DNA of 37,056 nt from Tepidimonas sp. UBA997 (GCA_002291945.1 DBAZ01000057.1:1-37056), one strand, 5' to 3'. Positions 14,348 through 23,060 are shown, counted from the stretch's first letter. Translations and numbers: made by a program. The notes: generated from the sequence alone by a model not told the origin.

Positions 14348-16087
14348 TCAGTTCCTGCGAGTCAGCTTAACCACTGAGCAGGGGCCAGGCCAGGTGATCG
14401 GGCAAGTCAGCAGGCGCCCGTCACGGGCCACCAAGGCGCGGATGGTGGTTAGTCCCTTGGCAAACAGGGCCACGTCGTCGAGCTTGCGCACGCGCCACGC
14501 GTCCACGGCCAGCCACTCGTCACCGGCGGCGAGTCCAGCGGCTTCGGCGGCGCTGCCCGTCAGCACGTTGTTGATGACCAGCCCGTTGTGCTCGCTCACC
14601 CGCAGGCCGAGTTGCTGGGCCAGCGGGGCAGGCTCTTCCTTCCAGGTGATGCCAGCGCCTTCCAGCAAGGGCCGCAGGGGCAGTTCAGCGGTGCTGTGTA
14701 CCCAGGCCTGCATCTCGGGGCCCAAGCTGCGTCCGCCGAGCTCTTGCAGCACCGCCAGCAGATCGCTTTCGCGCATCGGGCCAGCGGCGCAACGCTGGTA
14801 GAGCCGCTGCATGACGGCGTCGAGGCTGGTGCGGCCTTCGGCACGCAGCGTGAGGTCCAGGCAAAGTGCCACCAATGCACCTTTGGTGTAGTAGCTGACC
14901 GTGGCATTGGGGGTGTTTTCGTGGACGCGGTAGTACTTCGTCCAGGCCTCGAAGCTGGCTTGCGCGACCGTCTGCAGCCGCCGCCCAGGGGTCTGTAGCA
15001 CCTGATTGATGGCCTTGCTGAGCAGTTGCAAGTAGGTGGCCAGGTCGATCAGCCCGGCCCGCAACAGCAGCACGTCGTCGTAATAGCTGGTGAAGCCTTC
15101 AAAAAACCACAGCAGCTCGGTATGGTTTTCCTGCTCGTAGTCGTAGGCGGCGAACTCGATCGGGCGCAGGCGCTTGACGTTCCAGGCGTGGAAGTACTCG
15201 TGGCTGATCAGCCCCAGCAGCGTGGTGTAGCCGTCGCTGGCTTGCAGCGGCTGGCCTGGCGCATCGGTGCCCGAGCCGATCAGGGGGCGCAGCGGCAGGT
15301 CGGCGCGCTGGCAGACCAGCGCCGTGGCGTGGCGGTGTTCCAGCCCGCCGTAGCCGTCGGCGCTGGCGTGCAGGATGAACAGGTAGCGGTCGAAGGGCGG
15401 TGGGTCGTCGTCGTGCCAAAAGGCCGTGACGGCGCAGCCGATGCGCTGGGTGTCGCGCAGCAGCCGCTCGCCGTCGAAACCGGCCGGTGCCCCGCTGACC
15501 ACGAACCGGTGCAGCACGCCGCGCACCTGGAACGTGCCGCTCCAGAAGGGGCCGAGTTCGAAGGGGTTGTCCGCCAGTTCGTCGTAGTCGGCAGCCACGT
15601 AGGTGCCAAAGCCCCGGCGCGAACGGCCCAAGGCGGGCAGCGCGGTGGCCAGTTGCCAGTCTGTGGCGTCTTTGTGGGGCAGCACCTCGATCTGGTGCGG
15701 CGACGACGCCCGCCCAGCCACCCGCAGGCACAGGCTGGTGGGGTTGAAAAAGCCGCGGCTGGCATCCAGAAAGGCGGTGCGCACGGACGCATCAAAGGCA
15801 TACACGGTGTATCGCACGGCCAGTTGCCGGGTGCCCGGCGGCAGATCGACCCGCCACTGGTTTTTCCGGGTCTGCTGCACGGCGACGACTTGGCCGTCTG
15901 ACTCGGCCTCGATCTGCAGCAGGTGTTGCGAGAACTCGCGCACCAGGTAGCTGCCCGGTATCCAGACCGGCAGACTGAGTTCGACCCGCAGCTCGGGGGC
16001 GGGTACGGTCAAGGTCACTTCAAACAGATGCGCGTGCAGGCTGTGCAGCGCCACCCGGTAATGCACGGCGGCTGGGGGTTTCGTCAT
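14348..16087 (-). CDS. M61-family metallopeptidase with C-terminal PDZ domain
   Basis: Protein of 579 residues. The N-terminal beta-rich domain (ELSLPVWIPGSYLVREF) is typical of M61 glycyl aminopeptidase relatives. The catalytic gluzincin core has HEYFHAWN, with zinc ligands His296 and His300 and general base Glu297, and WFFEGFTSYY with the third ligand Glu330. A PDZ-like domain occupies roughly residues 480-570 (GLVINNVLTGSAAEAAGLAAGDEW). No signal peptide is evident at the start used. ATG 16087 overlaps the TGA of the upstream dsbC-like gene by 4 bases, indicating translational coupling. An open frame runs further upstream to 16408, but that part only shadows dsbC. The natural substrate in proteobacteria is unknown. 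Confidence 0.92.
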   Translation of the reverse strand: MTKPPAAVHYRVALHSLHAHLFEVTLTVPAPELRVELSLPVWIPGSYLVREFSQHLLQIEAESDGQVVAVQQTRKNQWRVDLPPGTRQLAVRYTVYAFDASVRTAFLDASRGFFNPTSLCLRVAGRASSPHQIEVLPHKDATDWQLATALPALGRSRRGFGTYVAADYDELADNPFELGPFWSGTFQVRGVLHRFVVSGAPAGFDGERLLRDTQRIGCAVTAFWHDDDPPPFDRYLFILHASADGYGGLEHRHATALVCQRADLPLRPLIGSGTDAPGQPLQASDGYTTLLGLISHEYFHAWNVKRLRPIEFAAYDYEQENHTELLWFFEGFTSYYDDVLLLRAGLIDLATYLQLLSKAINQVLQTPGRRLQTVAQASFEAWTKYYRVHENTPNATVSYYTKGALVALCLDLTLRAEGRTSLDAVMQRLYQRCAAGPMRESDLLAVLQELGGRSLGPEMQAWVHSTAELPLRPLLEGAGITWKEEPAPLAQQLGLRVSEHNGLVINNVLTGSAAEAAGLAAGDEWLAVDAWRVRKLDDVALFAKGLTTIRALVARDGRLLTCPITWPGPCSVVKLTRRN

Positions 16088-16815
16088 CGGTGCCCCGTCA
16101 GGCTTTGCTGGATGCGGTTGAAGTCCGCGCCCACGATGCGGGTGCCATCGGCCATGAAAGTGGTCGGGGTGCCGGTGATGCGGTGCCGGGTGGCGAACGC
16201 CAGGTTGCGCTCCAGCGCAGCGGTGTCGCAGTTCGCTTCGGCTGGCGTGACGCCTTGCAGCATCCACCGGCTGTAGGCCTGTGCCGGGTTGGCGGCGCAC
16301 CAGATGTTGCGTGACATGGCCTGCGAGTTGGGGCCCAGCATGGGCACGAGGAAGGTATAGACCGTCACGTGATTGACGCGCACCAACTCGCGGTCCAGGC
16401 GCTTGCAAAAGCCGCAGTTCGGGTCCATGAAGACGGCTATCTTGCGTTGGCCGTTGCCCCGGACGGTGGTGATGGCGTCTCGCAGGGGCAGGTCAGCAAA
16501 CGCCAGGCGGGAGAGCTCTTCGATCCGTTGCTCTGTCAGGTTGGCGCGTGCCCGGGTGTCGAACAGCGTGCCCTGGATCAGAAAATTGCCTTCGGCGTCG
16601 GTGTAGAAAATATGGGCCTGCTGGACGCGCACTTCAAACAGCCCGGGCATGGCGCTGGGACGAATTTCTTCAATCGTGGGCAGATTCGCCAGGCGTTCGC
16701 TGAGGTTTTTGCGGATCAGCGCCTCGTTAGCGCTGGCTTGAGTCATGCAGACAAGACCCAGCACGACGGCGGGTAGCGTCCGGGCGGCTCCGAGCGTCAA
16801 GGGGAACAAGGGCAT
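16084..16815 (-). CDS. dsbC: Periplasmic thiol:disulfide isomerase, DsbC family
   Basis: Protein of 243 residues. The hydrophobic N-terminus ends at an ASA-NE site (residues 27-31), a signal peptide for export to the periplasm. A DsbC/DsbG-type dimerisation region follows (residues about 32-110). The thioredoxin domain has the active site CGFC at 134-137 and the cis-proline loop GTPTTF. A second Cys pair lies in WCAANPAQ and EANCDT, as in DsbC. It should correct wrong disulfide bonds and depends on an electron donor such as DsbD, not seen here. ATG 16815 lies 28 bases after the ubiH-like stop, and its own stop overlaps the M61 peptidase start, so the three genes probably form one operon. Confidence 0.9.
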   Translation of the reverse strand: MPLFPLTLGAARTLPAVVLGLVCMTQASANEALIRKNLSERLANLPTIEEIRPSAMPGLFEVRVQQAHIFYTDAEGNFLIQGTLFDTRARANLTEQRIEELSRLAFADLPLRDAITTVRGNGQRKIAVFMDPNCGFCKRLDRELVRVNHVTVYTFLVPMLGPNSQAMSRNIWCAANPAQAYSRWMLQGVTPAEANCDTAALERNLAFATRHRITGTPTTFMADGTRIVGADFNRIQQSLTGHR

Positions 16816-16843
16816 GGGCAGGAGGACGTCGTGGGATTCGGGT

Positions 16844-17965
16844 TCAGGCCTGCTGGCCGGTGGCTTGCTGGATGGCCCAGCGCTTGAGGGGGGGTAGTCG
16901 GTCGAAGCCGCGCAAGCCCCACCGACGCAATGTCTGGATGCGGCCGTCAGCGTGCCCAAACAGGCCGTACAGGCCCTCTGTGGCCAGCGCCATTTGCGCA
17001 AAAGCGGCTTTACGTGCCCGTTCGTAGCGCCGCAGCAGTTTGATATCACCGGGGTCGCGCCAGTATTCCCGGGTTTGCAGGACCCCGGCCAGCGTCGCGA
17101 CATCGCCCAGTCCCACATTCAGGCCCTGACCGGCCAGGGGATGCATCGCATGGGCGGCATCGCCCGCCAGCGCCAGTCCCGGCTTGACCCATGGCCGAGC
17201 TTGTGACAGTTCCAGGGGCCAACCAGCGGGCTGACCCTGCAGGCTCATCTGGCCCAGAGCCTGGTCGCAGGTCTGCATGAGCGACTGTTCGAAGGCGCTG
17301 GCATCCGCGGACAGCAGGGCCCTGGCCCGTTGATGGGACAAGGACCAGACCAGGGCCACGGTGTGCCCATCATCTCCGCCGGTGGGCAGCAGGGCCAGCA
17401 CATCGCCCCCGATGAACCATTGCCGGGCTACCCCCCCGTGGGGGCGCTCACACTGCAACCGGGCGGCAACGGCCGTGTGGTCATAGGGGCGTACGTTCCA
17501 TTCAAACCCCCGTTCAGCACGCGTGGCGCTGCGTTTGCCCTCGCAAATGACGGTCAGTCTTGCGGCTGGTGCTGTCGTCAGTGTGTCGATGCCCGTCTGG
17601 TAGCGCAAAGCCTGACCGACGCTGGCCTCTAGCGCAGGAACGTCCACGATCCAGGCCAGAGGCTGATCAGCGGGGTCGGGGTCGAGGCGCAGTGTGGCTG
17701 GGTCGTCCCGGTCGGGCTCGGCCACCCACATGCGCCGAACGGCCGTGACGGCCGCCCCTTCGGGCCAGACTTTCAGCGATTCCAGCAGCGTGCGCGACGC
17801 ATGATTCAGCGCATAGGCGCGAATGTCCATCGTCTCGGGGCTTGCTGGTCGAGCCGATGATTCGTGAACCAGCGCCACCTTGAGCCGGTCGCGAGCCAGC
17901 AGCAGCGCCAGGGTATGGGCCACCAGACCACTGCCCAGAACCGCGACATCGTAAGTCTTAGACAT
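16844..17965 (-). CDS. FAD-dependent ubiquinone-biosynthesis hydroxylase, UbiH/UbiF/COQ6 family
   Basis: Protein of 373 residues. The N-terminus has a dinucleotide-binding fold, VAVLGSGLVAHTLALLLAR, with Ala in place of the third Gly of GxGxxG. The second FAD motif GDAAHAMHPLAGQGLN, diagnostic of the family, lies in the C-terminal third. Members hydroxylate a ring position of the ubiquinone precursor using O2 and NAD(P)H-derived electrons. Which carbon this one hydroxylates cannot be decided from sequence, because Burkholderiales use varied sets of these enzymes. ATG 17965 is the start; the frame runs on upstream into the intergenic region without homology. First gene of the operon with dsbC and the M61 peptidase, divergent from the MOSC gene. 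Confidence 0.85.
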   Translation of the reverse strand: MSKTYDVAVLGSGLVAHTLALLLARDRLKVALVHESSARPASPETMDIRAYALNHASRTLLESLKVWPEGAAVTAVRRMWVAEPDRDDPATLRLDPDPADQPLAWIVDVPALEASVGQALRYQTGIDTLTTAPAARLTVICEGKRSATRAERGFEWNVRPYDHTAVAARLQCERPHGGVARQWFIGGDVLALLPTGGDDGHTVALVWSLSHQRARALLSADASAFEQSLMQTCDQALGQMSLQGQPAGWPLELSQARPWVKPGLALAGDAAHAMHPLAGQGLNVGLGDVATLAGVLQTREYWRDPGDIKLLRRYERARKAAFAQMALATEGLYGLFGHADGRIQTLRRWGLRGFDRLPPLKRWAIQQATGQQA

Positions 17966-18035
17966 GGTCAAATTGTAGAGGCGTCCCAGCGCCGTCGCAG
18001 GGAAGCGGCACAATTCGTTGCAAAGGAAGATGTTC

Positions 18036-18926
18036 ATGACCCCACAGCCCGACTCCGTGGAGGCGACGCCGTTCACCCTCGATCAACTCTGGATTTACCC
18101 GATCAAGTCGTGTGCGGGCATCCGCGTCCCTGAAGTGACCCTGACCGATACCGGCCTGGACTGGGATCGTGCCTGGATGGTGGTGGACGAGGCTGGCGAG
18201 TTTGTCTCGCAGCGGGAACTGCCGCGCATGGCCCTGATTCAGCCACGATTCCGCATGGGGCATCTGGAAGTGCGAGCGCCCGGCATGCTGTCCCTGCATC
18301 TGTCTCTGGAGGGGGTGGAGGCTCCCTGCAAGGTGCGTGTGTGGGACGACGAGGTGGAGGCCTATGACATGGGCGAAGTGGCGGCGCAATGGTTCAGCGA
18401 TTGTCTGCTGGCCGACCGCTCGGTGGTGGCCCGGCGCCTGCGCCTGGTCCGCTTTGACCCGGCCTGTCACCGCCCTTCGGATGTCCGCTGGACCGGCGGC
18501 CGGCAGGCGCCCAACCAGTTCAGTGATGGCTATCCCTTGCTGGTTCTGTCGCAAGCCTCAATCGATGACCTGAACGAACGCTTGCAACTGCTCGGGCGTC
18601 CCGTGGCGGGGCCGGAACGGTTTCGTCCCAATCTGGTGCTCGGTGGCTTGGGTGGGCACGACGAAGACCGTTTTTCCTCCCTGCATCTGGCCGACGGGCA
18701 GGTCGAGTTGCTGCTGGTCAAGCCGTGTTCGCGGTGCAGCATCCCGGACGTCGATCCGGTCAGCGGAGTGGCCGACGAGGGGGTGTCCCCGGTGCTGCAA
18801 GGCTATCGGCAGGATCGGCGCCTGATGGGGGCGATCACCTTCGGCGTCAACGGCATCGTGGCCGTCGGCTCAGGCTCGACTTTGCGGGCGGGCATGCCAG
18901 GGCTGGCCCGGTGGGCAGCCTGGTAG
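18036..18926 (+). CDS. MOSC-domain protein with N-terminal beta-barrel (YcbX/mARC-like)
   Basis: Protein of 296 residues. The N-terminal MOSC_N domain is marked by LDQLWIYPIKSCAGI and GLDWDRAWMVVDEAG. The C-terminal MOSC domain has RFRPNLVLGGL and the Cys-bearing segment KPCSRCSIPDVDP, where the family binds the molybdenum cofactor. YcbX and mARC proteins reduce N-hydroxylated compounds with electrons from a partner reductase. E. coli YcbX carries its own C-terminal ferredoxin domain, which is absent here, so an outside electron donor would be needed. ATG 18036 is chosen because AGGA at 18024-18027 is 8 bases upstream; ATG 18030 is too close to that site. Confidence 0.88.
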   Translation: MTPQPDSVEATPFTLDQLWIYPIKSCAGIRVPEVTLTDTGLDWDRAWMVVDEAGEFVSQRELPRMALIQPRFRMGHLEVRAPGMLSLHLSLEGVEAPCKVRVWDDEVEAYDMGEVAAQWFSDCLLADRSVVARRLRLVRFDPACHRPSDVRWTGGRQAPNQFSDGYPLLVLSQASIDDLNERLQLLGRPVAGPERFRPNLVLGGLGGHDEDRFSSLHLADGQVELLLVKPCSRCSIPDVDPVSGVADEGVSPVLQGYRQDRRLMGAITFGVNGIVAVGSGSTLRAGMPGLARWAAW

Positions 18927-18947
18927 ATGGTTCCGAGGGGGTTGCTC

Positions 18948-19943
18948 TCAGACCCGTTTGAGCAGACGGGAGCGGTCCAGCCGGATGCGCATGTCCTCGG
19001 GCGACACCGGTGACCGGATCGCATACATCGACATCTGAGTGTCGCGCCGACTGGGGGCCGTCATCAACAGGCCATCCGGGTCGGTGACGGCCAGCACCAG
19101 GGGCATGTTGACCCGGGGGCCGCGCCGTACCACCACCCCGATTTCGTCCGTCTTGAGCTTCACGAAACTGCCGGGGGGATACATGCCCAACTGCTTGACG
19201 AAGTAAGCCCCCAGCGGACTGGCCCGGGTCTGCGATTCCAGATACAGATTGCCCACGACGACATTCGGCCACAGCCCGCGGCGTGAGGTGCGCGGGCTGA
19301 TGCGCGCAATGAACAAGTCGCTCATGCGCAGCATCTGCTGGGCCACTGTCAGATCGGTTTTCTGCTTGGGGTAGCCGTTGCCATCCAGCGTTTCGTGATG
19401 ATCCTGCACCAGGGCCAGCCAGAGCGGATCTTCCACCCCCAGATCGCGCAGGATGCTGGCACCCCGGGTGGGGTGAGCCTCGATGGCCTCGCGCTGGTAG
19501 GGCGTGGCCTGTGGGGCCTGGGTGGCCAGCAAGTCTTGCAGTTCCGCCATGGCCACGTTCATCGTCAGGGCGGCGCGTACCAGCGAAGAGGTCTGGACTT
19601 CGTCCAGCCCAGCGAGGGGCGCGACCAGCAAACAGGTGGTGGCGGCCATCAGGGCGTGGGTGGCGCAATAGCCGTACTGGCGGTCAGACAGCATCTGAAC
19701 CAGCATGAACAGGGTGTCGTCTTCCCGGTGGCGCAGGGTCAGCCGCAAACCGGCTTCGACGTAAGCCAGGCGTTTGTGAAAATCTTTGGCTTGTGCGCCT
19801 TCCAGCAGGATCGAAGCGAGGCGTCGGCGCAAGGCGGGCAAGGCCTCGGACGGGTCGGCATCGAGCTGGGCCTGCACATCCTTCAGGACGCCTTCAAGCT
19901 CCAGAGGCAGGCTGGCGGCAGATTCGTCGGGCGCGAATGGCAT
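18948..19943 (-). CDS. Degenerate HD-GYP-like protein
   Basis: Protein of 331 residues. The central region follows the HD-GYP phosphodiesterase plan: THALMAATT for the first helix, EAHPTRGASIL, HHETLDGNGYP at residues 182-192, and MLRMSDLFIARISPRTSRRG. In HD-GYP enzymes the stretch AALLHDIGK holds the metal-binding His-Asp pair. Here the aligned stretch is AALTMNVAM, so both are replaced by Met-Asn and the following Gly-Lys by Ala-Met. Other metal positions remain. It may therefore be a sensor or binder of cyclic-di-GMP or another ligand, not an active phosphodiesterase (inference). N-terminal about 100 residues have no recognised domain. No signal peptide or membrane segment is seen. It is divergent from ychF. 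Confidence 0.75.
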   Translation of the reverse strand: MPFAPDESAASLPLELEGVLKDVQAQLDADPSEALPALRRRLASILLEGAQAKDFHKRLAYVEAGLRLTLRHREDDTLFMLVQMLSDRQYGYCATHALMAATTCLLVAPLAGLDEVQTSSLVRAALTMNVAMAELQDLLATQAPQATPYQREAIEAHPTRGASILRDLGVEDPLWLALVQDHHETLDGNGYPKQKTDLTVAQQMLRMSDLFIARISPRTSRRGLWPNVVVGNLYLESQTRASPLGAYFVKQLGMYPPGSFVKLKTDEIGVVVRRGPRVNMPLVLAVTDPDGLLMTAPSRRDTQMSMYAIRSPVSPEDMRIRLDRSRLLKRV

Positions 19944-20021
19944 GGCTGCAAGTGTAAACCCAAGTGCTGCAGCGGGTGGGCCGGTAAAATGGCCGCTTTC
20001 TGAACCCTTCCAAAGGCTTAC

Positions 20022-21116
20022 ATGAGTCTCAAGTGCGGCATCGTCGGTCTGCCCAACGTTGGCAAATCCACCCTGTTCAATGCCCTGACCAAGGCGGGCA
20101 TTGCGGCCGAAAACTACCCCTTCTGCACCATCGAGCCCAATGTGGGCGTGGTGGAAGTGCCCGACGCCCGTTTGCAGCAACTCGCTGCGATCGTCAAGCC
20201 CGAGCGCATCGTGCCCGCGATCGTGGAATTCGTGGACATTGCCGGGCTGGTCGCCGGTGCCAGCAAGGGCGAAGGCCTGGGCAACCAGTTCCTGGCCCAC
20301 ATCCGCGAGACGGATGCCATCGTCAACGTGGTGCGCTGTTTTGCCGATGACAACGTGATCCACGTGGCCAACAAGGTGGATCCGATTGCCGACATCGAGG
20401 TGATCCAGACCGAACTCTGTCTGGCCGACCTGGCCACGGTGGACAAGGCCCTGCAGCGCTACACCAAAGCGGCCAAGAGCGGCAACGACAAGGAGGCCGC
20501 TGCTCTGGTGGCGCTGCTGGGCAAGGTGCAGGCCGTGCTCGACCAAGGCAAGCCGGTGCGTGCGCTGGCGCTCGACGAACAGGAGCGTCTGCTGCTCAAG
20601 CCGCTGTGCCTGATCACCGCCAAACCGGCCATGTTCGTGGGCAACGTGAGCGAGGACGGGTTCGAGCACAACCCTTACCTGGACCGCCTGCGCACCTACG
20701 CCGCAGCACAAAACGCGCCGGTGGTCGCCATTTGCGCCAAGATCGAAGCCGAACTGGCCGAGATGGACGACGCCGACCGGCTCGAATTCCTGCAAGAGCT
20801 GGGTCAGGACGAACCCGGCCTGAACCGCCTGATCCGCGCTGGCTTCAAGCTGCTCGGGCTGCAGACCTACTTTACGGCGGGCGAAAAGGAAGTGCGTGCC
20901 TGGACGGTGCGCATCGGTGCCACCGCACCGCAAGCGGCGGGCGTGATTCACGGCGACTTCGAGCGTGGCTTCATCCGTGCGCAAACCATTGCCTTCGACG
21001 ACTACATCGCGCTCAAGGGCGAGCAGGGTGCCAAGGACGCAGGCAAGATGCGCGCCGAAGGCAAGGAGTACATCGTCAAGGACGGCGACGTGATGAACTT
21101 TTTGTTCAACGTGTGA
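20022..21116 (+). CDS. ychF: Redox-regulated ribosome-binding ATPase YchF/OLA1
   Basis: Protein of 364 residues, normal length. The P-loop GLPNVGKSTLFN is near the N-terminus, followed by the switch region and DIAGLV (G3). In place of the GTP-specific NKxD motif there is NVSE, the NxxE form that gives YchF/OLA1 its ATP preference. The C-terminal TGS domain runs from about LQTYFTAG, with IHGDFERGFIRA and the conserved end FLFNV. The protein binds ribosomes and is linked to translation and stress control. It starts at ATG 20022; TAAAAT at 19985-19990 could be its -10 box, but no good -35 box was found. Confidence 0.97.
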   Translation: MSLKCGIVGLPNVGKSTLFNALTKAGIAAENYPFCTIEPNVGVVEVPDARLQQLAAIVKPERIVPAIVEFVDIAGLVAGASKGEGLGNQFLAHIRETDAIVNVVRCFADDNVIHVANKVDPIADIEVIQTELCLADLATVDKALQRYTKAAKSGNDKEAAALVALLGKVQAVLDQGKPVRALALDEQERLLLKPLCLITAKPAMFVGNVSEDGFEHNPYLDRLRTYAAAQNAPVVAICAKIEAELAEMDDADRLEFLQELGQDEPGLNRLIRAGFKLLGLQTYFTAGEKEVRAWTVRIGATAPQAAGVIHGDFERGFIRAQTIAFDDYIALKGEQGAKDAGKMRAEGKEYIVKDGDVMNFLFNV

Positions 21117-21166
21117 TTCGGGTCAGCCAGTTCAGACGTGGTGTTGGCGCATGCTGATACTCTTGC

Positions 21167-21195
21167 TTGCCAAGAGCGCTGAAAGCCACTAGAAT
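21167..21195 (+). promoter_or_regulatory. Sigma-70 promoter of rplU-rpmA
   Basis: TTGCCA at 21167-21172 and TAGAAT at 21190-21195 are separated by 17 bases. This is a near-consensus promoter about 50 bases upstream of the rplU start codon, in the 128-base gap after ychF. Confidence 0.7.
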
Positions 21196-21244
21196 ACCCA
21201 GTTCGACGGAAATTCGTCTGTCGAAATCACCATTTGAGGTTCAT

Positions 21245-21556
21245 ATGTACGCGGTCATAAAAACCGGCGGCAAGCAGTATCGCGTTGCCGTTGGCGAAAA
21301 ATTGAAAGTAGAACAGATTGCTGCGGACGTGGGTCAAGAGATCGTGATCGACCAGGTGCTGGCCGTGGGTAACGGCGACGGCATCAAGGTCGGCACGCCC
21401 TTGGTCTGCGGTGCAACGGTCACAGCCACTGTGGTCAGCCACGGTCGTGGCGACAAGGTTCGCATCTTCAAGATGCGCCGTCGCAAGCACTACCAGAAGC
21501 GCCAGGGCCATCGGCAGAATTTCACCGAGCTGCAGATCGGCTCGATCAACGGCTAA
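21245..21556 (+). CDS. rplU: Ribosomal protein bL21
   Basis: Protein of 103 residues, exactly the family size. It begins MYAVIKTGGKQYRV and carries KVRIFKMRRRKHYQKRQGHRQ, the basic 23S rRNA-binding loop of bL21. The frame is open upstream to 21167, but ATG 21245 with GAGG at 21236-21239 is clearly the start. It is followed 13 bases later by rpmA, the universal partner gene. Confidence 0.98.
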   Translation: MYAVIKTGGKQYRVAVGEKLKVEQIAADVGQEIVIDQVLAVGNGDGIKVGTPLVCGATVTATVVSHGRGDKVRIFKMRRRKHYQKRQGHRQNFTELQIGSING

Positions 21557-21569
21557 GGAGTCAAGCACC

Positions 21570-21827
21570 ATGGCACAAAAAAAAGGCGGCGGCTCAACGC
21601 GCAACGGTCGCGATTCCAACCCGAAAATGCTCGGCGTGAAGGTGTTCGGTGGCCAGGAAGTGGCCGCAGGTGCCATCATCGTGCGCCAGCGGGGCACCCG
21701 GTTCCACGCCGGTGCAGGCACGGGTCTGGGCAAGGATCACACCATTTTTGCCACGGTTGACGGTACCGTCAGCTTCGCCACCAAAGGCGAACTCAACCGC
21801 AAAACGGTATTCGTCACCCCTGCGTGA
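21570..21827 (+). CDS. rpmA: Ribosomal protein bL27
   Basis: Protein of 85 residues. It begins MAQKKGGGSTRNGRDSNPK, the flexible N-terminal tail that reaches the peptidyl transferase centre, followed by GQEVAAGAIIVRQRGTRFHAG. There is no N-terminal extension of the Firmicutes type needing protease removal. AAGGAG at 21555-21560 is the ribosome binding site. The longer open frame starting at 21411 only shadows rplU. A terminator follows. Confidence 0.98.
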   Translation: MAQKKGGGSTRNGRDSNPKMLGVKVFGGQEVAAGAIIVRQRGTRFHAGAGTGLGKDHTIFATVDGTVSFATKGELNRKTVFVTPA

Positions 21828-21864
21828 CGAACCGCTGAGGCGGTGCCTGCCGCCCCAGCCAACC

Positions 21865-21893
21865 AAGGGCCCGCGCTTGCGGGCCTTTTGTGT
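21865..21893 (+). terminator. Rho-independent terminator after rpmA
   Basis: GGCCCGC (21868-21874) and GCGGGCC (21879-21885) form a 7-bp GC-rich stem with a 4-base loop, extendable by weaker pairs, followed by TTTTGTGTTT. It sits between rpmA and obgE, so obgE is probably partly served by read-through or by its own promoter. Confidence 0.85.
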
Positions 21894-21919
21894 TTCTTCG
21901 TTTCTAGGACAATGCCGTC

Positions 21920-23053
21920 ATGAAGTTTGTGGATGAAGCCTACATCGAGATCGCTGCTGGCGACGGGGGCCACGGCTGCGCGTCGTTCCGGCACGAGAAA
22001 TACAAGGAATTCGGCGGCCCGGACGGCGGCGATGGCGGCCGGGGTGGCCACGTCTGGGCGTACGCGGACGAGAACCTCAACACCCTGATCGACTTCCGTT
22101 ACTCGCGCAAATTCGAGGCCCAGCGCGGCGAACACGGCAAGGGCTCGGACATGTTCGGTGCCAAGGGCGAGGACATCATCCTCAAGATGCCGGTGGGCAC
22201 CATCATCCGCAATGCCGACACCGGCGCAGTGATGCACGAGCTTCTGCAGGCGGGCGAAAAAGTGCTGGTGGCCAAAGGCGGCGATGGCGGCTTTGGCAAC
22301 TTGCGCTTCAAGAGTGCCATCAACCGCGCCCCGCGCCAGAAAACGCCGGGCTATCCCGGTGAGCGCTACCACCTGCAACTCGAACTCAAGGTGCTGGCCG
22401 ATGTGGGCCTGCTGGGCATGCCCAACGCGGGCAAGTCCACCTTCATTGCGGCGGTGTCCAACGCCCGCCCCAAAATTGCCGATTACCCCTTCACCACCCT
22501 GCACCCGAATCTGGGCGTGGTGCGCGTCGGCCCGGAGAAAAGTTTTGTCATTGCCGATGTTCCGGGCCTGATCGAAGGGGCTGCCGAAGGGGCTGGCCTG
22601 GGGCACCAGTTCTTGCGCCACCTGCAGCGCACCCGGCTGCTGCTGCACATCGTGGACATGGCGCCGTTCGATGACGCGGTGGACCCGGTGGCACAGGCCC
22701 GCGCCATCGTCAAGGAACTGAAAAAATACGATCCCGCGCTGCATGCCAAGCCGCGCTGGCTGGTGCTCAACAAGCTCGACATGGTGTCGGCCCAAGAGCG
22801 CGAGGCCCGCGTGCAGGACTTCGTCAAGCGGTTCCGGTACAAAGGCCCGGTGTTCGAGATTTCCGCCCTCACCCGGGAGGGCTGTGAACGGCTGGTGCAA
22901 AAAATCTTCCAGCACATTGCGGCCACCCGTGATGCCGAAAAACCCGCCCTCGAGGTCGATCCGCGCTTTGACGCGCAGCGCGACACGGTGCCGCCGGTGC
23001 CATCAGTGTCATCAGTGCCGCCTGCCCATGACGACCCCCGTTTCCGCGAGTGA
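21920..23053 (+). CDS. obgE: GTPase Obg/CgtA
   Basis: Protein of 377 residues. The N-terminal Obg fold is glycine-rich (GDGGHGCASFRHEKY, GGDGGRGGHV) across about residues 1-158. The GTPase domain has the P-loop GMPNAGKST, DVPGLIEGA, and LNKLDM for guanine recognition. The protein helps large-subunit assembly and stress control at the ribosome. The C-terminal tail after about residue 340 is short, rich in Pro, Val and Ser, and includes a small repeat from CATCAGTG occurring twice (23001 and 23010). Start ATG 21920. The downstream proB begins 7 bases after its stop. Confidence 0.97.
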   Translation: MKFVDEAYIEIAAGDGGHGCASFRHEKYKEFGGPDGGDGGRGGHVWAYADENLNTLIDFRYSRKFEAQRGEHGKGSDMFGAKGEDIILKMPVGTIIRNADTGAVMHELLQAGEKVLVAKGGDGGFGNLRFKSAINRAPRQKTPGYPGERYHLQLELKVLADVGLLGMPNAGKSTFIAAVSNARPKIADYPFTTLHPNLGVVRVGPEKSFVIADVPGLIEGAAEGAGLGHQFLRHLQRTRLLLHIVDMAPFDDAVDPVAQARAIVKELKKYDPALHAKPRWLVLNKLDMVSAQEREARVQDFVKRFRYKGPVFEISALTREGCERLVQKIFQHIAATRDAEKPALEVDPRFDAQRDTVPPVPSVSSVPPAHDDPRFRE

Positions 23054-23060
23054 TGCTCCC

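Noticed and set aside
16088..16408. N-terminal extension of the M61 peptidase
   Set aside because: The added codons cover the dsbC gene in another frame. The ATGA overlap at 16084-16087 explains the true start.
19944..20984. Upstream extension of the HD-GYP-like gene to 20984
   Set aside because: The extra 347 codons are antisense to ychF and have no domain. The protein begins at ATG 19943, where coherent sequence starts.
21570..21600. Run of eight A at the start of rpmA
   Set aside because: It encodes the conserved Gln-Lys-Lys of bL27 in an essential gene, so phase variation is implausible.
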